Shown: positions 36,371-45,417, counted from the first letter of the stretch. The stretch is 64,000 bases of DNA from FEN-1219 sp036563665 (GCA_036563665.1 DATCLY010000063.1:1-64000), one strand, 5' to 3'. Made by a program: numbers and translations. The notes: generated by a model not told the origin, from the sequence alone.

Positions 36371-37282
36371 TCATCGGGGCGTGCCGCGCGGCGCGCCCAC
36401 CGCCACGTTGTCCGGCCGGCTGGCCTCGCGCTCGGCCAGAAGCTCGGGATCTTCGACGATGCGGCACTTGATCACGGGCTCGTCCGGATTGGCCGCGTAG
36501 CTCGGCGGGTGCACGGCTCCGGGTACCTCCTGGCACTCCGGCCGCCCGGTCGCGTTGAGCGGCTTGATGTACGGGAAGAAGTCCACGTCCTCGCCTTCTT
36601 CCCCGCAGAGCGAGATGCCGAACAGCCCGCCCCCGCCGAGGAGCGCCTCGCAGAGCTCGCTGACGGTGCGGCCCGCTCGCGTGCGCGCCTGAGAGGACGG
36701 ACGCAGCACCGAGCGGCCGGAACCCGACGGCCGGTCGAACACGCTCGGCCGCTCCGGCTCCGCCTCCTCGGGCGGCACCGCGTCCGGGATTTCCTCGAAC
36801 GAGAACGTGTAGATCTCGCCCTCCCGCTCGCGCTGCTCGCGCAGCTCCTCGATGGCCCGGCGCCGTTCCGCTTCCCAGTCGATCGCGCGCCGCGGCGGCC
36901 GCGTGGCAGGCTCGCGCGGAGCCTCCTCCGGCGCCGCCGGCCGGGGCGCGGGTGCCTCCTCCACCTCGACGGGCGGCTCGGTCGGAGGCGGTGGCGCCGG
37001 TTCCACGACGGGGGCCTCGGTCTCGGGCGAGGGCGGCGGCTCGACCGGCTCGTCGAGGGGCTCGGGTGCGGCCGGCGGCGGAACCGCAGGCGCCCAGTCG
37101 CGCAGCCACACGACGGTCGGTGTCACACGGGGCGTGCGCGCCTCGGGCTCCGCCGGCCAATGCACGCGGCTCACGACGAGGAGCAACGCCGCGTGGATCG
37201 CGATCGATGCGCCAAGCGCGACCCGACTGTTCAGCCGAAGGAACGCTCGCTGCGCGGGTGCAGACGGGCCGCTCGGCGCCAT
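36371..37282 (-). CDS. TonB-like protein with a canonical transmembrane motif but no recognisable TonB C-terminal domain
   Basis: 303 residues. The membrane helix RVALGASIAIHAALLLVVSR carries Ser26 and His30 in the SxxxH spacing that TonB uses to couple to ExbB-ExbD. A Pro/Glu-rich stretch follows (about 45-130), then an acidic-basic coiled region (RRAIEELREQREREGEIYTF) and a C-terminal part with three to four cysteines (SELCEALLGG, ISLCGEEGEDVDFFPYIK, GRPECQEVPG, VIKCRIVED). The last part shows none of the TonB C-terminal motifs. No exbB or exbD nearby. Alone on the minus strand with a TTGACT at 37312-37317 as a possible -35. Confidence 0.65.
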   Translation of the reverse strand: MAPSGPSAPAQRAFLRLNSRVALGASIAIHAALLLVVSRVHWPAEPEARTPRVTPTVVWLRDWAPAVPPPAAPEPLDEPVEPPPSPETEAPVVEPAPPPPTEPPVEVEEAPAPRPAAPEEAPREPATRPPRRAIDWEAERRRAIEELREQREREGEIYTFSFEEIPDAVPPEEAEPERPSVFDRPSGSGRSVLRPSSQARTRAGRTVSELCEALLGGGGLFGISLCGEEGEDVDFFPYIKPLNATGRPECQEVPGAVHPPSYAANPDEPVIKCRIVEDPELLAEREASRPDNVAVGAPRGTPR

Positions 37283-37376
37283 GCGCGCACTCGAAGTCCT
37301 TTTGTCGTTCCAGTCAAGTTACGACCGGTGGCGAGCCGGGAAGGTTCGGGAAGGATCGCGGCGCCCGAGCCGAGGT

Positions 37377-37394
37377 CGCGGCTGGAAAGCCGCG
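37377..37394. terminator. Hairpin with GGAA tetraloop
   Basis: CGCGGCT, GGAA, AGCCGCG forms a perfect 7-bp stem about 100 bases past the small Tat protein gene on the minus strand. No T-run; it may mark the end of the 41.4-37.5 kb transcription unit. Confidence 0.3.
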
Positions 37395-37495
37395 CCCATC
37401 GGGCCATCGGGTGCAGCGGCCGCCGCTCGGGGCGACTTTCGTTCCGCGGCGCGAGGATCGCCGCTGACGCCCGGCGGGCGGAACGAGGCGCGCCC

Positions 37496-37768
37496 TCAGA
37501 CGACGAAGCCCCGATCCGCGGGCGCGACGGCGAGCAACGCCGGCGCGCCCGCCCGCGGGGCGATCGGCTCCGCGGGTCGCGGGTAGCCCGTCCACTGGTC
37601 GTCGATCGTCCAGTCGGCCGCGCCGTCCGCCGGGCGGGCCCCGTGCGCGGACGCACCGAGCGGCAAGGCGGCCGCACCGACCGCCGCCGCCACGCCGCCG
37701 ATGAACTCGCGGCGCGTCAGCGCCGCGCATGCGTCCGCCACCGCGCGGTGCAGCGGTTTCTCGTTCAT
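37496..37768 (-). CDS. Small Tat-signal protein
   Basis: 90 residues. LTRREFIGGVAAAVGAAALP is a twin-arginine signal, cleaved near ASAHG. The remaining ~45 residues (TIDDQWTGYPRPAEPIAPRA and on) show no cofactor motif. It starts with an ATGA overlap with the carotenoid oxygenase gene, so it is coupled to it. The length and context suggest an accessory or electron-transfer subunit for the exported PQQ dehydrogenase or for an unseen partner (inference). Confidence 0.7.
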   Translation of the reverse strand: MNEKPLHRAVADACAALTRREFIGGVAAAVGAAALPLGASAHGARPADGAADWTIDDQWTGYPRPAEPIAPRAGAPALLAVAPADRGFVV

Positions 37769-39186
37769 ACCGCCTCCGCGCGCTGCTCCGCGAGCTCCGC
37801 CGCGGAGAACCAGTTGACGTGCGTCCCGCTGCGCAGCCGGAACGGCAGCTTCACGACGGCGATGGAACCTTCCTCCATGCGCTGCGCGTCGATGATGTGC
37901 AGCTCGGAGCACATCTCCGCGTAGTTGCTCGCCACGCCCATGATGTAACCGTCGCCCTCCTCCGTGCTGCCCTTGCGGGGCACGAATCCCGACTCCTGCA
38001 GGCTCTGCGTGGGACCGACGAAGAACGTGCGCTCGGGCCCGCCGCCCAGATCGAAGCGGCGATAGCAGTTCGTGACGCGCCGCCCCTCGAGCTCGTTCGG
38101 CCGCTCGGGATCGTAGTGGCCCACCCACCCGTAGCGATACGGCAGCGACAGGTACCGGTCGTCCATGCGCGCGAGCACGCCGTTCGCTCTGGAGACGACC
38201 TCCTCCTCGAAGGTGTCGCGGCTGGAATTCAGGTCGAACGTCCAGCGCTTGATCATCGACGGCGAGAACTCCTCGTCCGACACCGGCAGCTCCATCGTGA
38301 TCTTGTTGCCGTTGTCCGTGGCGTTCAGGAAATGCAGCGTGTTGCGCGACGGGCCGCGGAACCAGCGTACGTCCTTGGCGTCGCCGTCGCGCGGCAGCAC
38401 GCCCACCATCGTGGGCAGATCGCCGTTCCATTCCCACATCGGCTCGCCGCGCTGCAGCCGCTCGAGGCTCGTGATGCGGGCGATGACGGGGATCAGTATG
38501 TACTTCTGCGTGATCGCGATGTCGTGGATGATCCCGAGATACGGCGACTTGAACCACACCTCGTTCGTGATGTAGCCCTGCGGGCTGATGGTGTACACCG
38601 CGATGTCGTCGGTGAGCGGACCCTTGGCCTGATAGCTATAGGCGATCATCTCGCCCGTCACGGGATCGATCTTGGGGTGGGCCGACATGCTGTCGGCCGT
38701 CCACTTGCCGTGGAAGTCCCACCGGCCGAGCGTCTCGAGCGAATGCGGGTCGATGTAGTACGGCAGCGAGTCTTCCTTGAGCACCAGCATCTTGCCGCCG
38801 TGCCAGTAGATGTGCGTGTTGGCCGCGCCGCGATCCACGTTGGCGACCAGCGGCGAGTCGGTGAGATGGTTGCGGTACACGCCCCAGAGGCGTTTGCGAG
38901 CGCGCCGTTCCGCCATGAGCCGCTCCGTCTTCACGTAGCGGCTCTTGAAGTCCACCGAGCCGTTCGCGAACCGGAACGCGCTGACGTGGCCGTCGCCGTT
39001 GAAGCCGGTGGGCCAGTCGTTGTGGGGCGGCGGATAGGCGTAGTCGCACTGCACGCGATAGAACGTGCCTTCGATGTCGCTCGGGATCTCGCCCCACACC
39101 TCGCAGTCGTAGATGTCCGCCTCGAACCGAGTGGGGCGATTGAATCCCGGCGGAAACAACGGATGACCTCTGAAATCGACAGCCAT
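37765..39186 (-). CDS. Carotenoid oxygenase family protein (stilbene/apocarotenoid cleavage type)
   Basis: 473 residues, a full seven-bladed propeller of this family. The four iron-binding histidines are visible in SMSAHPKIDPVTGE, GIIHDIAITQKY, RNTLHFLNATDNG and SGTHVNWFSA. Bacterial members cleave carotenoids or lignostilbenes with O2. No signal peptide. ATG 39186 (AGGTGAGC upstream) is preferred; a GTG at 39195 is three codons earlier. It lies 140 bp downstream of the PQQ dehydrogenase gene on the same strand. Confidence 0.88.
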   Translation of the reverse strand: MAVDFRGHPLFPPGFNRPTRFEADIYDCEVWGEIPSDIEGTFYRVQCDYAYPPPHNDWPTGFNGDGHVSAFRFANGSVDFKSRYVKTERLMAERRARKRLWGVYRNHLTDSPLVANVDRGAANTHIYWHGGKMLVLKEDSLPYYIDPHSLETLGRWDFHGKWTADSMSAHPKIDPVTGEMIAYSYQAKGPLTDDIAVYTISPQGYITNEVWFKSPYLGIIHDIAITQKYILIPVIARITSLERLQRGEPMWEWNGDLPTMVGVLPRDGDAKDVRWFRGPSRNTLHFLNATDNGNKITMELPVSDEEFSPSMIKRWTFDLNSSRDTFEEEVVSRANGVLARMDDRYLSLPYRYGWVGHYDPERPNELEGRRVTNCYRRFDLGGGPERTFFVGPTQSLQESGFVPRKGSTEEGDGYIMGVASNYAEMCSELHIIDAQRMEEGSIAVVKLPFRLRSGTHVNWFSAAELAEQRAEAV

Positions 39187-39326
39187 GTTGCTCACCTCTC
39201 CCCTTCACGTCCGGCCGCCGCGCGACGGCTGGACCTGATTTCAAAACGGCTCCGGCGCTTCGAACCGCGACCGGCGCTCGCCTCTCTTTCGCGCGGCCGT
39301 TGCCCGGCGCCACCCGCCGCGCTTCT

Positions 39327-41411
39327 TCAGCGGTCTTTCGCGAGCACCTCGACGACGTACGCCGCCACGTCCCGCAGCTCCGCTGCCGAGTATACGGTGC
39401 CGAACGCCGGCATCGTCTCGCGCCCCGCGCGGGCCACCTCGGCGATCGTCTCGGGCGGCAGCCCGGCCACGAGGGTGGGTCCGCCGCCGTGCCCGCCGTC
39501 GCCCGCCTCGCCGTGGCAGGCAATGCACGCCTCGGCGTAGATCTGCCGGCCGCGCTCGACGTCCGCGGGCCGGTCTTCCTCCGGCGGGCGCCGGCCGGCC
39601 GGCCCCTGTCCGCCGAGCGGCAACGACTTCATCGTCCCTTTCAGCGAGAACATCCAGATGCCGTCGCCGCGCTTCGAGCCCGCGAACACGCCGCCGCCGG
39701 CGTGCACCACCACCCGCTGGTCGCCGTTGTGCTCGAAGGTCGTGACGGTGGTGTTCACGCCGGCATCCGTCATGAACTCCCAGAGCAGCCGTCCGTTGCG
39801 CTTGTCGAGGGCCGTGAGCCGCCCGTCGTTGCGCCCCACGAACAGCAAGCCGCCGGCGGTCACCACCGAGCCGCTGTAGCAGATCTCGCGCCACTGCTGC
39901 CGCCAGACGAGCTTGTTCGTTCGCACGTCGAGCGCCGCGAGGATGCCGCGATCGTCCGCCTGTGCCTGGACGAAGCGCCCGCCCATGTACACCTCGTTCG
40001 GCGTCGGCGGCTTCAGGTTCTCGTCCACGCTGAACGCGTTGATGCGGTCGGTGGCGCAGACGTAGAGCAGATGCGTCTCGGGGTCGTAAGAGCTCGGCGG
40101 CCAGTTGGCGCCGCCCATCGTGCCCGGCTTGAGCGCGATCGGCTCCGTCCAGAAGGGCGTGAAGATCCGGCCGCCGTTCACGACGTCCGCCCCGTCGGGC
40201 AGGATGCTCGAGCCCTCCGGCGGAATGTCGATGTACTGCGGCACGATGGCATCGCCGATCGGATACGGCTGCGTCGGAGAAGTGGCCTGCCGCGGCTCTT
40301 GCGGCACCGGCCGCTCCTCGATGCCGATGAGCGGCTCGCCGTTGGTGCGATCCAGAATGTATGCCCAGCCGGTCTTCGACACCTGCACGAGACCCTTGCG
40401 CAGCCGGCCGTCGATCTCCGCGTCGAACAGGATCACGGGATTCGGCGAGTCGTAGTCCCAGATGTCGTGATGCACCTGCTGGAAGTGCCAGCGATACTCG
40501 CCGGTGTGCACGTCCAGGGCCACGATCGACACGCTGAACAGGTTGTCGCCGGGCCGCACGCCGCCGTGCAGATCGGGCCCGGGGTTGCCGGTGGAGAAGT
40601 AGATCATGCCGAGCTCGGGGTCGACGGCCGGCGTCTGCCAGACCGGCGCGCCGCCGTACTTCCAGGCGTCGTTGTCCTGTGGCCAGGTGTCGTGGCCGAA
40701 CTCTCCGGGGCCGGGCACGGTATAAAAGGTCCAGATGAGGCTGCCGTCGTCCGCGTCGAACGCCTTCACGCGCCCGCGGCTCGCGAGCTCCCCGCCGGAG
40801 AAGCCGGTGATGACCATGCCGTCGTAATAGAGCGGCGCGCTGGTGATGCTGAACCCGTCCTGCCAGCGCTCTGCCGCGATCGACCAGACGACCTCGCCCG
40901 TGCGTTGATCGAGCGCCACTAGCCTCGCGTCCAGCTGTGCGAGGAAAATCTTGCCGTCTCCCATGGCCACGCCGCGGCTCGATTTGCCCATAGGCACGCC
41001 GGCGCGCGGATCGGGGTTGCCGTGATAAGTCCAGAGGATCTCGCCGGTGTCCACGTCCATGGCGAAGACGTCGTTGGCGCCGTTGACGACGTACAGCACG
41101 CCTTCGTAGACGAGGATCTGCGCCTGCCCCGAGTTGTTGGGGTTCGCGCCGGAGCCCATGCTCGTGCGCCACAGCGCCTTGAGCTCGTGGACGTTGTCGC
41201 GGTTCAGCAGCGTGAGCGGCGAGTAACGCTGATTGAAGATGTTCCCGCCGTTGGTGATCCAGTTCGAGCGTGGCAGCGCGACGAGCTCCTCGGCCGTGAA
41301 AGCGGGCGCGGGCGTGATGCGCGCGGCGGGCGGCGACGACTGCGCGCTCGCGGTGCCGGCCGCGTGGCATGCGACGACCACGCCAGCAGCCGCGACGAAA
41401 GCGGATCGCAT
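39327..41411 (-). CDS. PQQ-dependent dehydrogenase with C-terminal cytochrome c domain
   Basis: 694 residues. After a signal peptide (VAAAGVVVACHAAGTASAQ) comes an eight-bladed propeller with the bacterial quinoprotein signature SNWITNGGNIFNQRYSPLTL and the repeat DVDTGEILWTYHGNPDPRAG, VHHDIWDYDSPNPVILFD (W motif) and WQDGFSITSAP. The C-terminus has a class I haem motif, EACIACHGEAGDGG, with the Met ligand in ETMPAFG. Such quinohaemoproteins oxidise alcohols or aldehydes in the periplasm. ATG 41411 follows GGGGGAACG. Confidence 0.9.
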   Translation of the reverse strand: MRSAFVAAAGVVVACHAAGTASAQSSPPAARITPAPAFTAEELVALPRSNWITNGGNIFNQRYSPLTLLNRDNVHELKALWRTSMGSGANPNNSGQAQILVYEGVLYVVNGANDVFAMDVDTGEILWTYHGNPDPRAGVPMGKSSRGVAMGDGKIFLAQLDARLVALDQRTGEVVWSIAAERWQDGFSITSAPLYYDGMVITGFSGGELASRGRVKAFDADDGSLIWTFYTVPGPGEFGHDTWPQDNDAWKYGGAPVWQTPAVDPELGMIYFSTGNPGPDLHGGVRPGDNLFSVSIVALDVHTGEYRWHFQQVHHDIWDYDSPNPVILFDAEIDGRLRKGLVQVSKTGWAYILDRTNGEPLIGIEERPVPQEPRQATSPTQPYPIGDAIVPQYIDIPPEGSSILPDGADVVNGGRIFTPFWTEPIALKPGTMGGANWPPSSYDPETHLLYVCATDRINAFSVDENLKPPTPNEVYMGGRFVQAQADDRGILAALDVRTNKLVWRQQWREICYSGSVVTAGGLLFVGRNDGRLTALDKRNGRLLWEFMTDAGVNTTVTTFEHNGDQRVVVHAGGGVFAGSKRGDGIWMFSLKGTMKSLPLGGQGPAGRRPPEEDRPADVERGRQIYAEACIACHGEAGDGGHGGGPTLVAGLPPETIAEVARAGRETMPAFGTVYSAAELRDVAAYVVEVLAKDR

Positions 41412-41477
41412 GGCTCGTTCCCCCTCGAATGTCGCGGCCATCCTAGCCCGCCCACCCGGGGTGGGCAACGCTCCGGG

Positions 41478-43046
41478 ATCGGAACGACACGGCCCGTCGG
41501 CGCTCGCGCCGGGCTCGGGCTCGCGCTCGCGGCCGTCGGCGCGCTGCTCGGCTTCGCCGCCGCGGCGCAACCTGCGGACGAGCGCATCGCAGCGGCATCG
41601 GCCGTCGAGCTCGCGGCGATGCTCGCGCGCGGCGAGGCGTCCGCCGAGCGCGTGACCGAGGTCTTCCTCGGCCGGATCGCGACGCTCGACGACGCGGGAC
41701 CCGCGTTCAACGCGATCATCGAGGTGAACCCGGACGCGCTCGCCATCGCGCGCGAGCTCGACCGGCGCTTCGCCGCGAGCGGGGCCGTGGGTCCCCTCCA
41801 CGGCGTGCCCGTGGTGCTGAAGGCGAGCATCGACACGGCGGACCGCATGGCAACGTCGGCCGGGTCGCTCGCGCTCGCCCGTCACTACGCGCGGCACGAT
41901 GCGCCGCTCGTCGCGCGTCTGCGCGCGGCCGGCGCCGTGCTGCTCGCGAAGGCGAACCTGAGCGAGTGGGCGAACTTCCGCTCGTTCGGCTCCACGAGCG
42001 GCTGGAGCAGCCTCGGCGGCCAGACGCGCAACGCGTACGCGCTCGACCGCAGCCCGTGCGGCTCCTCGAGCGGCTCGGCCGTGGCCGTGGCCGCCCGCCT
42101 CGCGCCGCTCGCGGTGGGCACGGAGACCGACGGCTCGATCGCGTGCCCGGCGGCCGTGAACGGCGTGGTCGGCGTGAAGCCGACGCACGGGCTCGTGAGC
42201 ACGGAAGGCATCGTGCCGGTGGCGGCGAGCCAGGACACGGCCGGGCCGCTGGCGCGCACCGCGGCGGACGCGCGCCTGCTCCTCGAAACGCTGGCCGACC
42301 CCGTGGCGCTCGCACGGCAGGCGCCCGCGGCGCCGCTCGCGAGCTTCGCGGGCTTGCGGCTCGGAGTGGTGCGCGATTACGCAGGCGCCGGCTCGGACGC
42401 CGAGGTGGACGCCGCGTACCAAGCCTGGCTCGAGCGGCTGCGGAGCGCCGGCGTCGAGCTCGTCGATCCCGTCGCGGGGCTCGCCGACGGCGAGACGCGC
42501 GCCGCGGAGCTCGAGGTGCTGCTCTACGAGTTCAAGGACGGCATCGACCGCTACCTGTCCACCGTAACGGCCGGCCCGCGCTCGCTCGCCGAGCTCATCC
42601 GCTTCAACGACGAGCACGCGGCGGAGGTGATGCCGCACTTCGGGCAGGACATCTTCCTGGCGGCGCAGCGGAAAGGACCGCTCACCGACAACGCCTACGT
42701 TCGAGCGTTGAATGCGAGTCGTTATCGTTTGCGCGCGCGGCTCGCGGAAGCGTTCGACCGTCACCGCCTCGATGCGCTCGTCGCGCCGGCGAACGGCCCC
42801 GCCTGGCCCATCGACTACACGGCGGGCGACGCGGTCACCGTCGCGAGCTCGTACTTGGCGGCAGTTTCAGGGTTTCCCTCAATCGTCGTTCCGGCAACGC
42901 TGGTGCGCGGTCTGCCCGTGGCGTTCGCTTTCGTCGGGAAACCGAACGCGGACATGCGTTTACTCGAAATCGCCGTGCTCTTCGAGCGGCTGCGCGGCGA
43001 GTTTCCCCTGCCGCCGCACGTGCAGTCGACGGCGGGGTCACCGTGA
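41478..43046 (+). CDS. Exported amidase (amidase signature family), start codon unclear
   Basis: About 522 residues. Ser-cisSer-Lys triad motifs are seen: VPVVLKASIDTADRM (Lys), SPCGSSSGSAVAVAARLA (cis-Ser) and GTETDGSIACPAAVNGVVG (Ser nucleophile region). A signal peptide is visible (LGLALAAVGALLGFAAAAQP), but no ATG, GTG or TTG lies directly before it. An ATC at 41478 is in frame; the next usable starts are GTG 41364 (inside the divergent gene) and ATG 41619 (which would remove the first helix). Apart from the start, the gene is intact. Confidence 0.8.
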   Translation: MGTTRPVGARAGLGLALAAVGALLGFAAAAQPADERIAAASAVELAAMLARGEASAERVTEVFLGRIATLDDAGPAFNAIIEVNPDALAIARELDRRFAASGAVGPLHGVPVVLKASIDTADRMATSAGSLALARHYARHDAPLVARLRAAGAVLLAKANLSEWANFRSFGSTSGWSSLGGQTRNAYALDRSPCGSSSGSAVAVAARLAPLAVGTETDGSIACPAAVNGVVGVKPTHGLVSTEGIVPVAASQDTAGPLARTAADARLLLETLADPVALARQAPAAPLASFAGLRLGVVRDYAGAGSDAEVDAAYQAWLERLRSAGVELVDPVAGLADGETRAAELEVLLYEFKDGIDRYLSTVTAGPRSLAELIRFNDEHAAEVMPHFGQDIFLAAQRKGPLTDNAYVRALNASRYRLRARLAEAFDRHRLDALVAPANGPAWPIDYTAGDAVTVASSYLAAVSGFPSIVVPATLVRGLPVAFAFVGKPNADMRLLEIAVLFERLRGEFPLPPHVQSTAGSP

Positions 43047-43083
43047 CGCTCCTCACGGACATAGTTAGGCTGCGCAATTAACA

Positions 43084-43311
43084 ATGTCGCGCGTTGCATT
43101 GCGTTCCGGGGGTAGAGTGATCACGAGCACCGTCGTCATCAACGGTCAGCTGATACACGAGGGCGTGCGCTTTCTCTGGTGGGTGACGGATGGCACCCCC
43201 GCGCGCGTCACCGTGAGCCATCCGTTGCACGGCACGAAGACGCAGCCCGTGGACGCGGATCCCGAGCAACAGGCGCGCGCGCTCGCGAAGGAGCTGCTCG
43301 CGCGGCGCTGA
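43084..43311 (+). CDS. Small hypothetical protein
   Basis: 75 residues. ATG 43084 has no SD; GTG 43117 is another in-frame start (64 residues, VITSTVVINGQLIHEGVRFL). Beta-strand pattern first, then an acidic-alanine C-terminal helix (DPEQQARALAKELLARR). Family not recognised. It begins 37 bp after the amidase gene and may be cotranscribed. Confidence 0.45.
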   Translation: MSRVALRSGGRVITSTVVINGQLIHEGVRFLWWVTDGTPARVTVSHPLHGTKTQPVDADPEQQARALAKELLARR

Positions 43312-43390
43312 CCGTTCGCCGCTGTGCAGCCTGCGCGTTCGGGCGGGGTGCCGCGCGCTCGAGGCGCGGGCCTCGCGGCCTGGACGCCGC

Positions 43391-44095
43391 CTACCCGTCG
43401 CGCTCCAGATCCTCGAGGCGATCGACGTACCGCAGGCCGGCCTTCGCGAGCGGCTCCCGCATCTTGTAGATGTCGAGGCCGAGCTCGCCGGACGCGAGCC
43501 GTCGGCGCTTCTCCTCCTCGTTGGCGACGCGCTTGCGGGCCGCCTCGAGCACCGCGGGCGCGTCGCGCCGCGCCACGATCACCACGCCGTCGTCGTCCGC
43601 CACAACGACGTCGCCGGGGTTCACGAGCATCCCGGCGCACACGACGGGCACGTTGACGGAGCCCACCGTGGCCTTCACGGTCCCCTTCGCCGAGACGGCC
43701 TTGCTCCACACGGGGAAGCGCATCTCCGTCAAGTCCTTCACGTCGCGGCAGCCGGCGTCGATCACCAGCCCGCGCACGCCGTGCGCGCGGAACGAAGTGG
43801 CGAGGAGCTCACCGAACATGCCGTCGCTGTTCGGGCTGCTGACGGCTGCCACGACGATGTCGCCCGGGCGGCAGAGCTCCACGGCCACGTGCAGCATCCA
43901 GTTGTCTCCGGGGTGGAGCAGCACGGTGACGGCGCTGCCGCTCACCCGGGCGCCGGGGTAGATCGGCCGCATGTAGGGCTGCAGCATGCCGATGCGTCCC
44001 TGCGCCTCGTGCACCGTGGCCACGCCCAGCTCGCCGAGCTCGTCCACCACGGCCGGATCGGCCCGGTCGATGTTGCGCACCGCTACGTTCTTCAC
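43391..44095 (-). CDS. ligK: 4-carboxy-4-hydroxy-2-oxoadipate aldolase / RraA-like (LigK type)
   Basis: 234 residues. It matches LigK/ProA class II pyruvate aldolases: VATVHEAQGRIGMLQPYMRP, SGSAVTVLLHPGDNWMLHVA, GDIVVAAVSSPNSDGMFGEL, GVRGLVIDAGCRDVKDLTEM (metal Asp and catalytic Arg), FPVWSKAVSAKGTVKATVGS and VNPGDVVVADDDGVVIV. LigK completes protocatechuate or gallate meta-cleavage to pyruvate and oxaloacetate. GTG 44095 has AGGGAG 8 bases upstream. It is divergent from the CoA transferase gene. RraA and HMG aldolase are alternatives in the same superfamily. Confidence 0.85.
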   Translation of the reverse strand: MKNVAVRNIDRADPAVVDELGELGVATVHEAQGRIGMLQPYMRPIYPGARVSGSAVTVLLHPGDNWMLHVAVELCRPGDIVVAAVSSPNSDGMFGELLATSFRAHGVRGLVIDAGCRDVKDLTEMRFPVWSKAVSAKGTVKATVGSVNVPVVCAGMLVNPGDVVVADDDGVVIVARRDAPAVLEAARKRVANEEEKRRRLASGELGLDIYKMREPLAKAGLRYVDRLEDLERDG

Positions 44096-44191
44096 GCGTC
44101 TGCTCCCTGAAGTTTTTCGTTCGAGATGGCGGCGCCGGCACGCGGCGACGAGCCGCCCGGCGCCATGACACGCCTTTCCTCGCGCGAATCT

Positions 44192-44197
44192 TATACT
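44192..44197 (+). promoter_or_regulatory. Near-consensus -10 element for the CoA transferase gene
   Basis: TATACT lies 30 bases before the GTG start, with AAGGGGGGC as ribosome binding site in between. No matching -35 at 17 bp (ATGACA is 21 bp away), so it is a candidate only. Confidence 0.4.
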
Positions 44198-44226
44198 ACG
44201 CGCTTTCCACAAGGGGGGCTGACAGC

Positions 44227-45399
44227 GTGGAGCACGCATCGCCGCTGCGCGGCATCAAGGTCGTGGACATGACGGAGGCGCTGGCAGGGCCGTACTGCGC
44301 CATGCTGCTCGGCGATCTCGGCGCCGACGTGGTCAAGGTGGAGCGCCCTGGCGTGGGCGATCAGGCGCGCGGCTGGGGCCCGCCGTTCCTGCAGGGCGAG
44401 AGCGCCTACTTCCTCTCCGTCAACCGCAACAAGCGGAGCATCGAGCTCGACGTCAAGAACCCGAAGGATCTCGATCTGCTCCATCGGCTCATCGCGCGCG
44501 CCGACGTCTTCCTCACCAACAACCCGCGCATGGAGTCGCTGCGCCGCGCGAGCCTCGATCCGGAGCGCCTGCACGCGATCAACCCGCGGCTGATCTATGC
44601 GGCCGTGAGCGGGTACGGGCATACGGGCCCGAAGGCGAACCGCGGCGGCTACGACATCATCGCGCAGGGCGAGGCGGGGCTGATGGCGTTGACGGGCCCG
44701 CCGGACGGCGAGCCTTGCCGCTTCCCCTCACCCATGGCCGACATCTCGGGCGGCATCTACACGGCGATCGGCGTGCTGGCCGCGCTCTACGCGCGCGACC
44801 GCAAGGACGGCGGCAGCGGCGTCGGGCAGTTCGTGGACGTGGCGCTCGTGGACGCGCAGACCTCGTGGCTCGCCAACATCGCCGGCAACTACTTCGCCAC
44901 CGGCGAGCGCCCGCGGCGGCTCGGCAACGAGCACCCGAACGTCACGCCGTACCAGCCGATGCGCGCGCGGGACAAGACCATCATCGTGGGCGTCGGCAAC
45001 GAGCGCCTGTGGGCGAAGTTCTGCAAGGTGCTGGGCGTGGAGGACACGATCATGGTCGACCCGCGCTTCGCACGTAACGCCGACCGCAACGTGCACCGTC
45101 GCGAGCTCATCGCGCTGCTCGAGGAGCGGCTCGCCGAGCGCGACGCCGCGGAATGGGTGGAAGCGTTCGTCGCCGAAGGCATCCCGGCCGGCCCGATCAA
45201 CTTCCCGGACGAGACGCTGACGGACGAGCACATCATCGCGCGGGGCATGATCGTCGAGCTCGAGCACCCGCTGATCGGCCTCGTGCGCTCGCTCGCGTTG
45301 CCGGTGCATCTGTCCGTGAACGGCCCGACGTACCGGCGCTACCCGCCGCGCCTCGGCGAGCACAACGACGAGATCCGGGCGCTGGCCGATAGCTGGTGA
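44227..45399 (+). CDS. Family III CoA transferase (CaiB/BaiF type)
   Basis: 390 residues. LRGIKVVDMTEALAGPYCAM and LLGDLGADVVKVERPGVGDQ are the family N-terminus; SVNRNKRSIELDVKNPKD binds CoA; SPMADISGGIYTAIGV holds the catalytic Asp (in ADISGG); the end is YPPRLGEHNDEI. These interlocked dimers move CoA between carboxylic acids. GTG 44227 start. Divergent from ligK with a 131-bp shared promoter region, so joint regulation in an acid or aromatic catabolic route is likely. Substrate unknown. Confidence 0.9.
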   Translation: MEHASPLRGIKVVDMTEALAGPYCAMLLGDLGADVVKVERPGVGDQARGWGPPFLQGESAYFLSVNRNKRSIELDVKNPKDLDLLHRLIARADVFLTNNPRMESLRRASLDPERLHAINPRLIYAAVSGYGHTGPKANRGGYDIIAQGEAGLMALTGPPDGEPCRFPSPMADISGGIYTAIGVLAALYARDRKDGGSGVGQFVDVALVDAQTSWLANIAGNYFATGERPRRLGNEHPNVTPYQPMRARDKTIIVGVGNERLWAKFCKVLGVEDTIMVDPRFARNADRNVHRRELIALLEERLAERDAAEWVEAFVAEGIPAGPINFPDETLTDEHIIARGMIVELEHPLIGLVRSLALPVHLSVNGPTYRRYPPRLGEHNDEIRALADSW

Positions 45400-45417
45400 G
45401 CCAGGTGAGCGCGAGGG

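Noticed and set aside
36215..37924. 569-codon plus-strand frame opposite the TonB-like gene
   Set aside because: Biased Arg/Ala/Gly composition; the minus frame has an SxxxH membrane helix and natural codon use.
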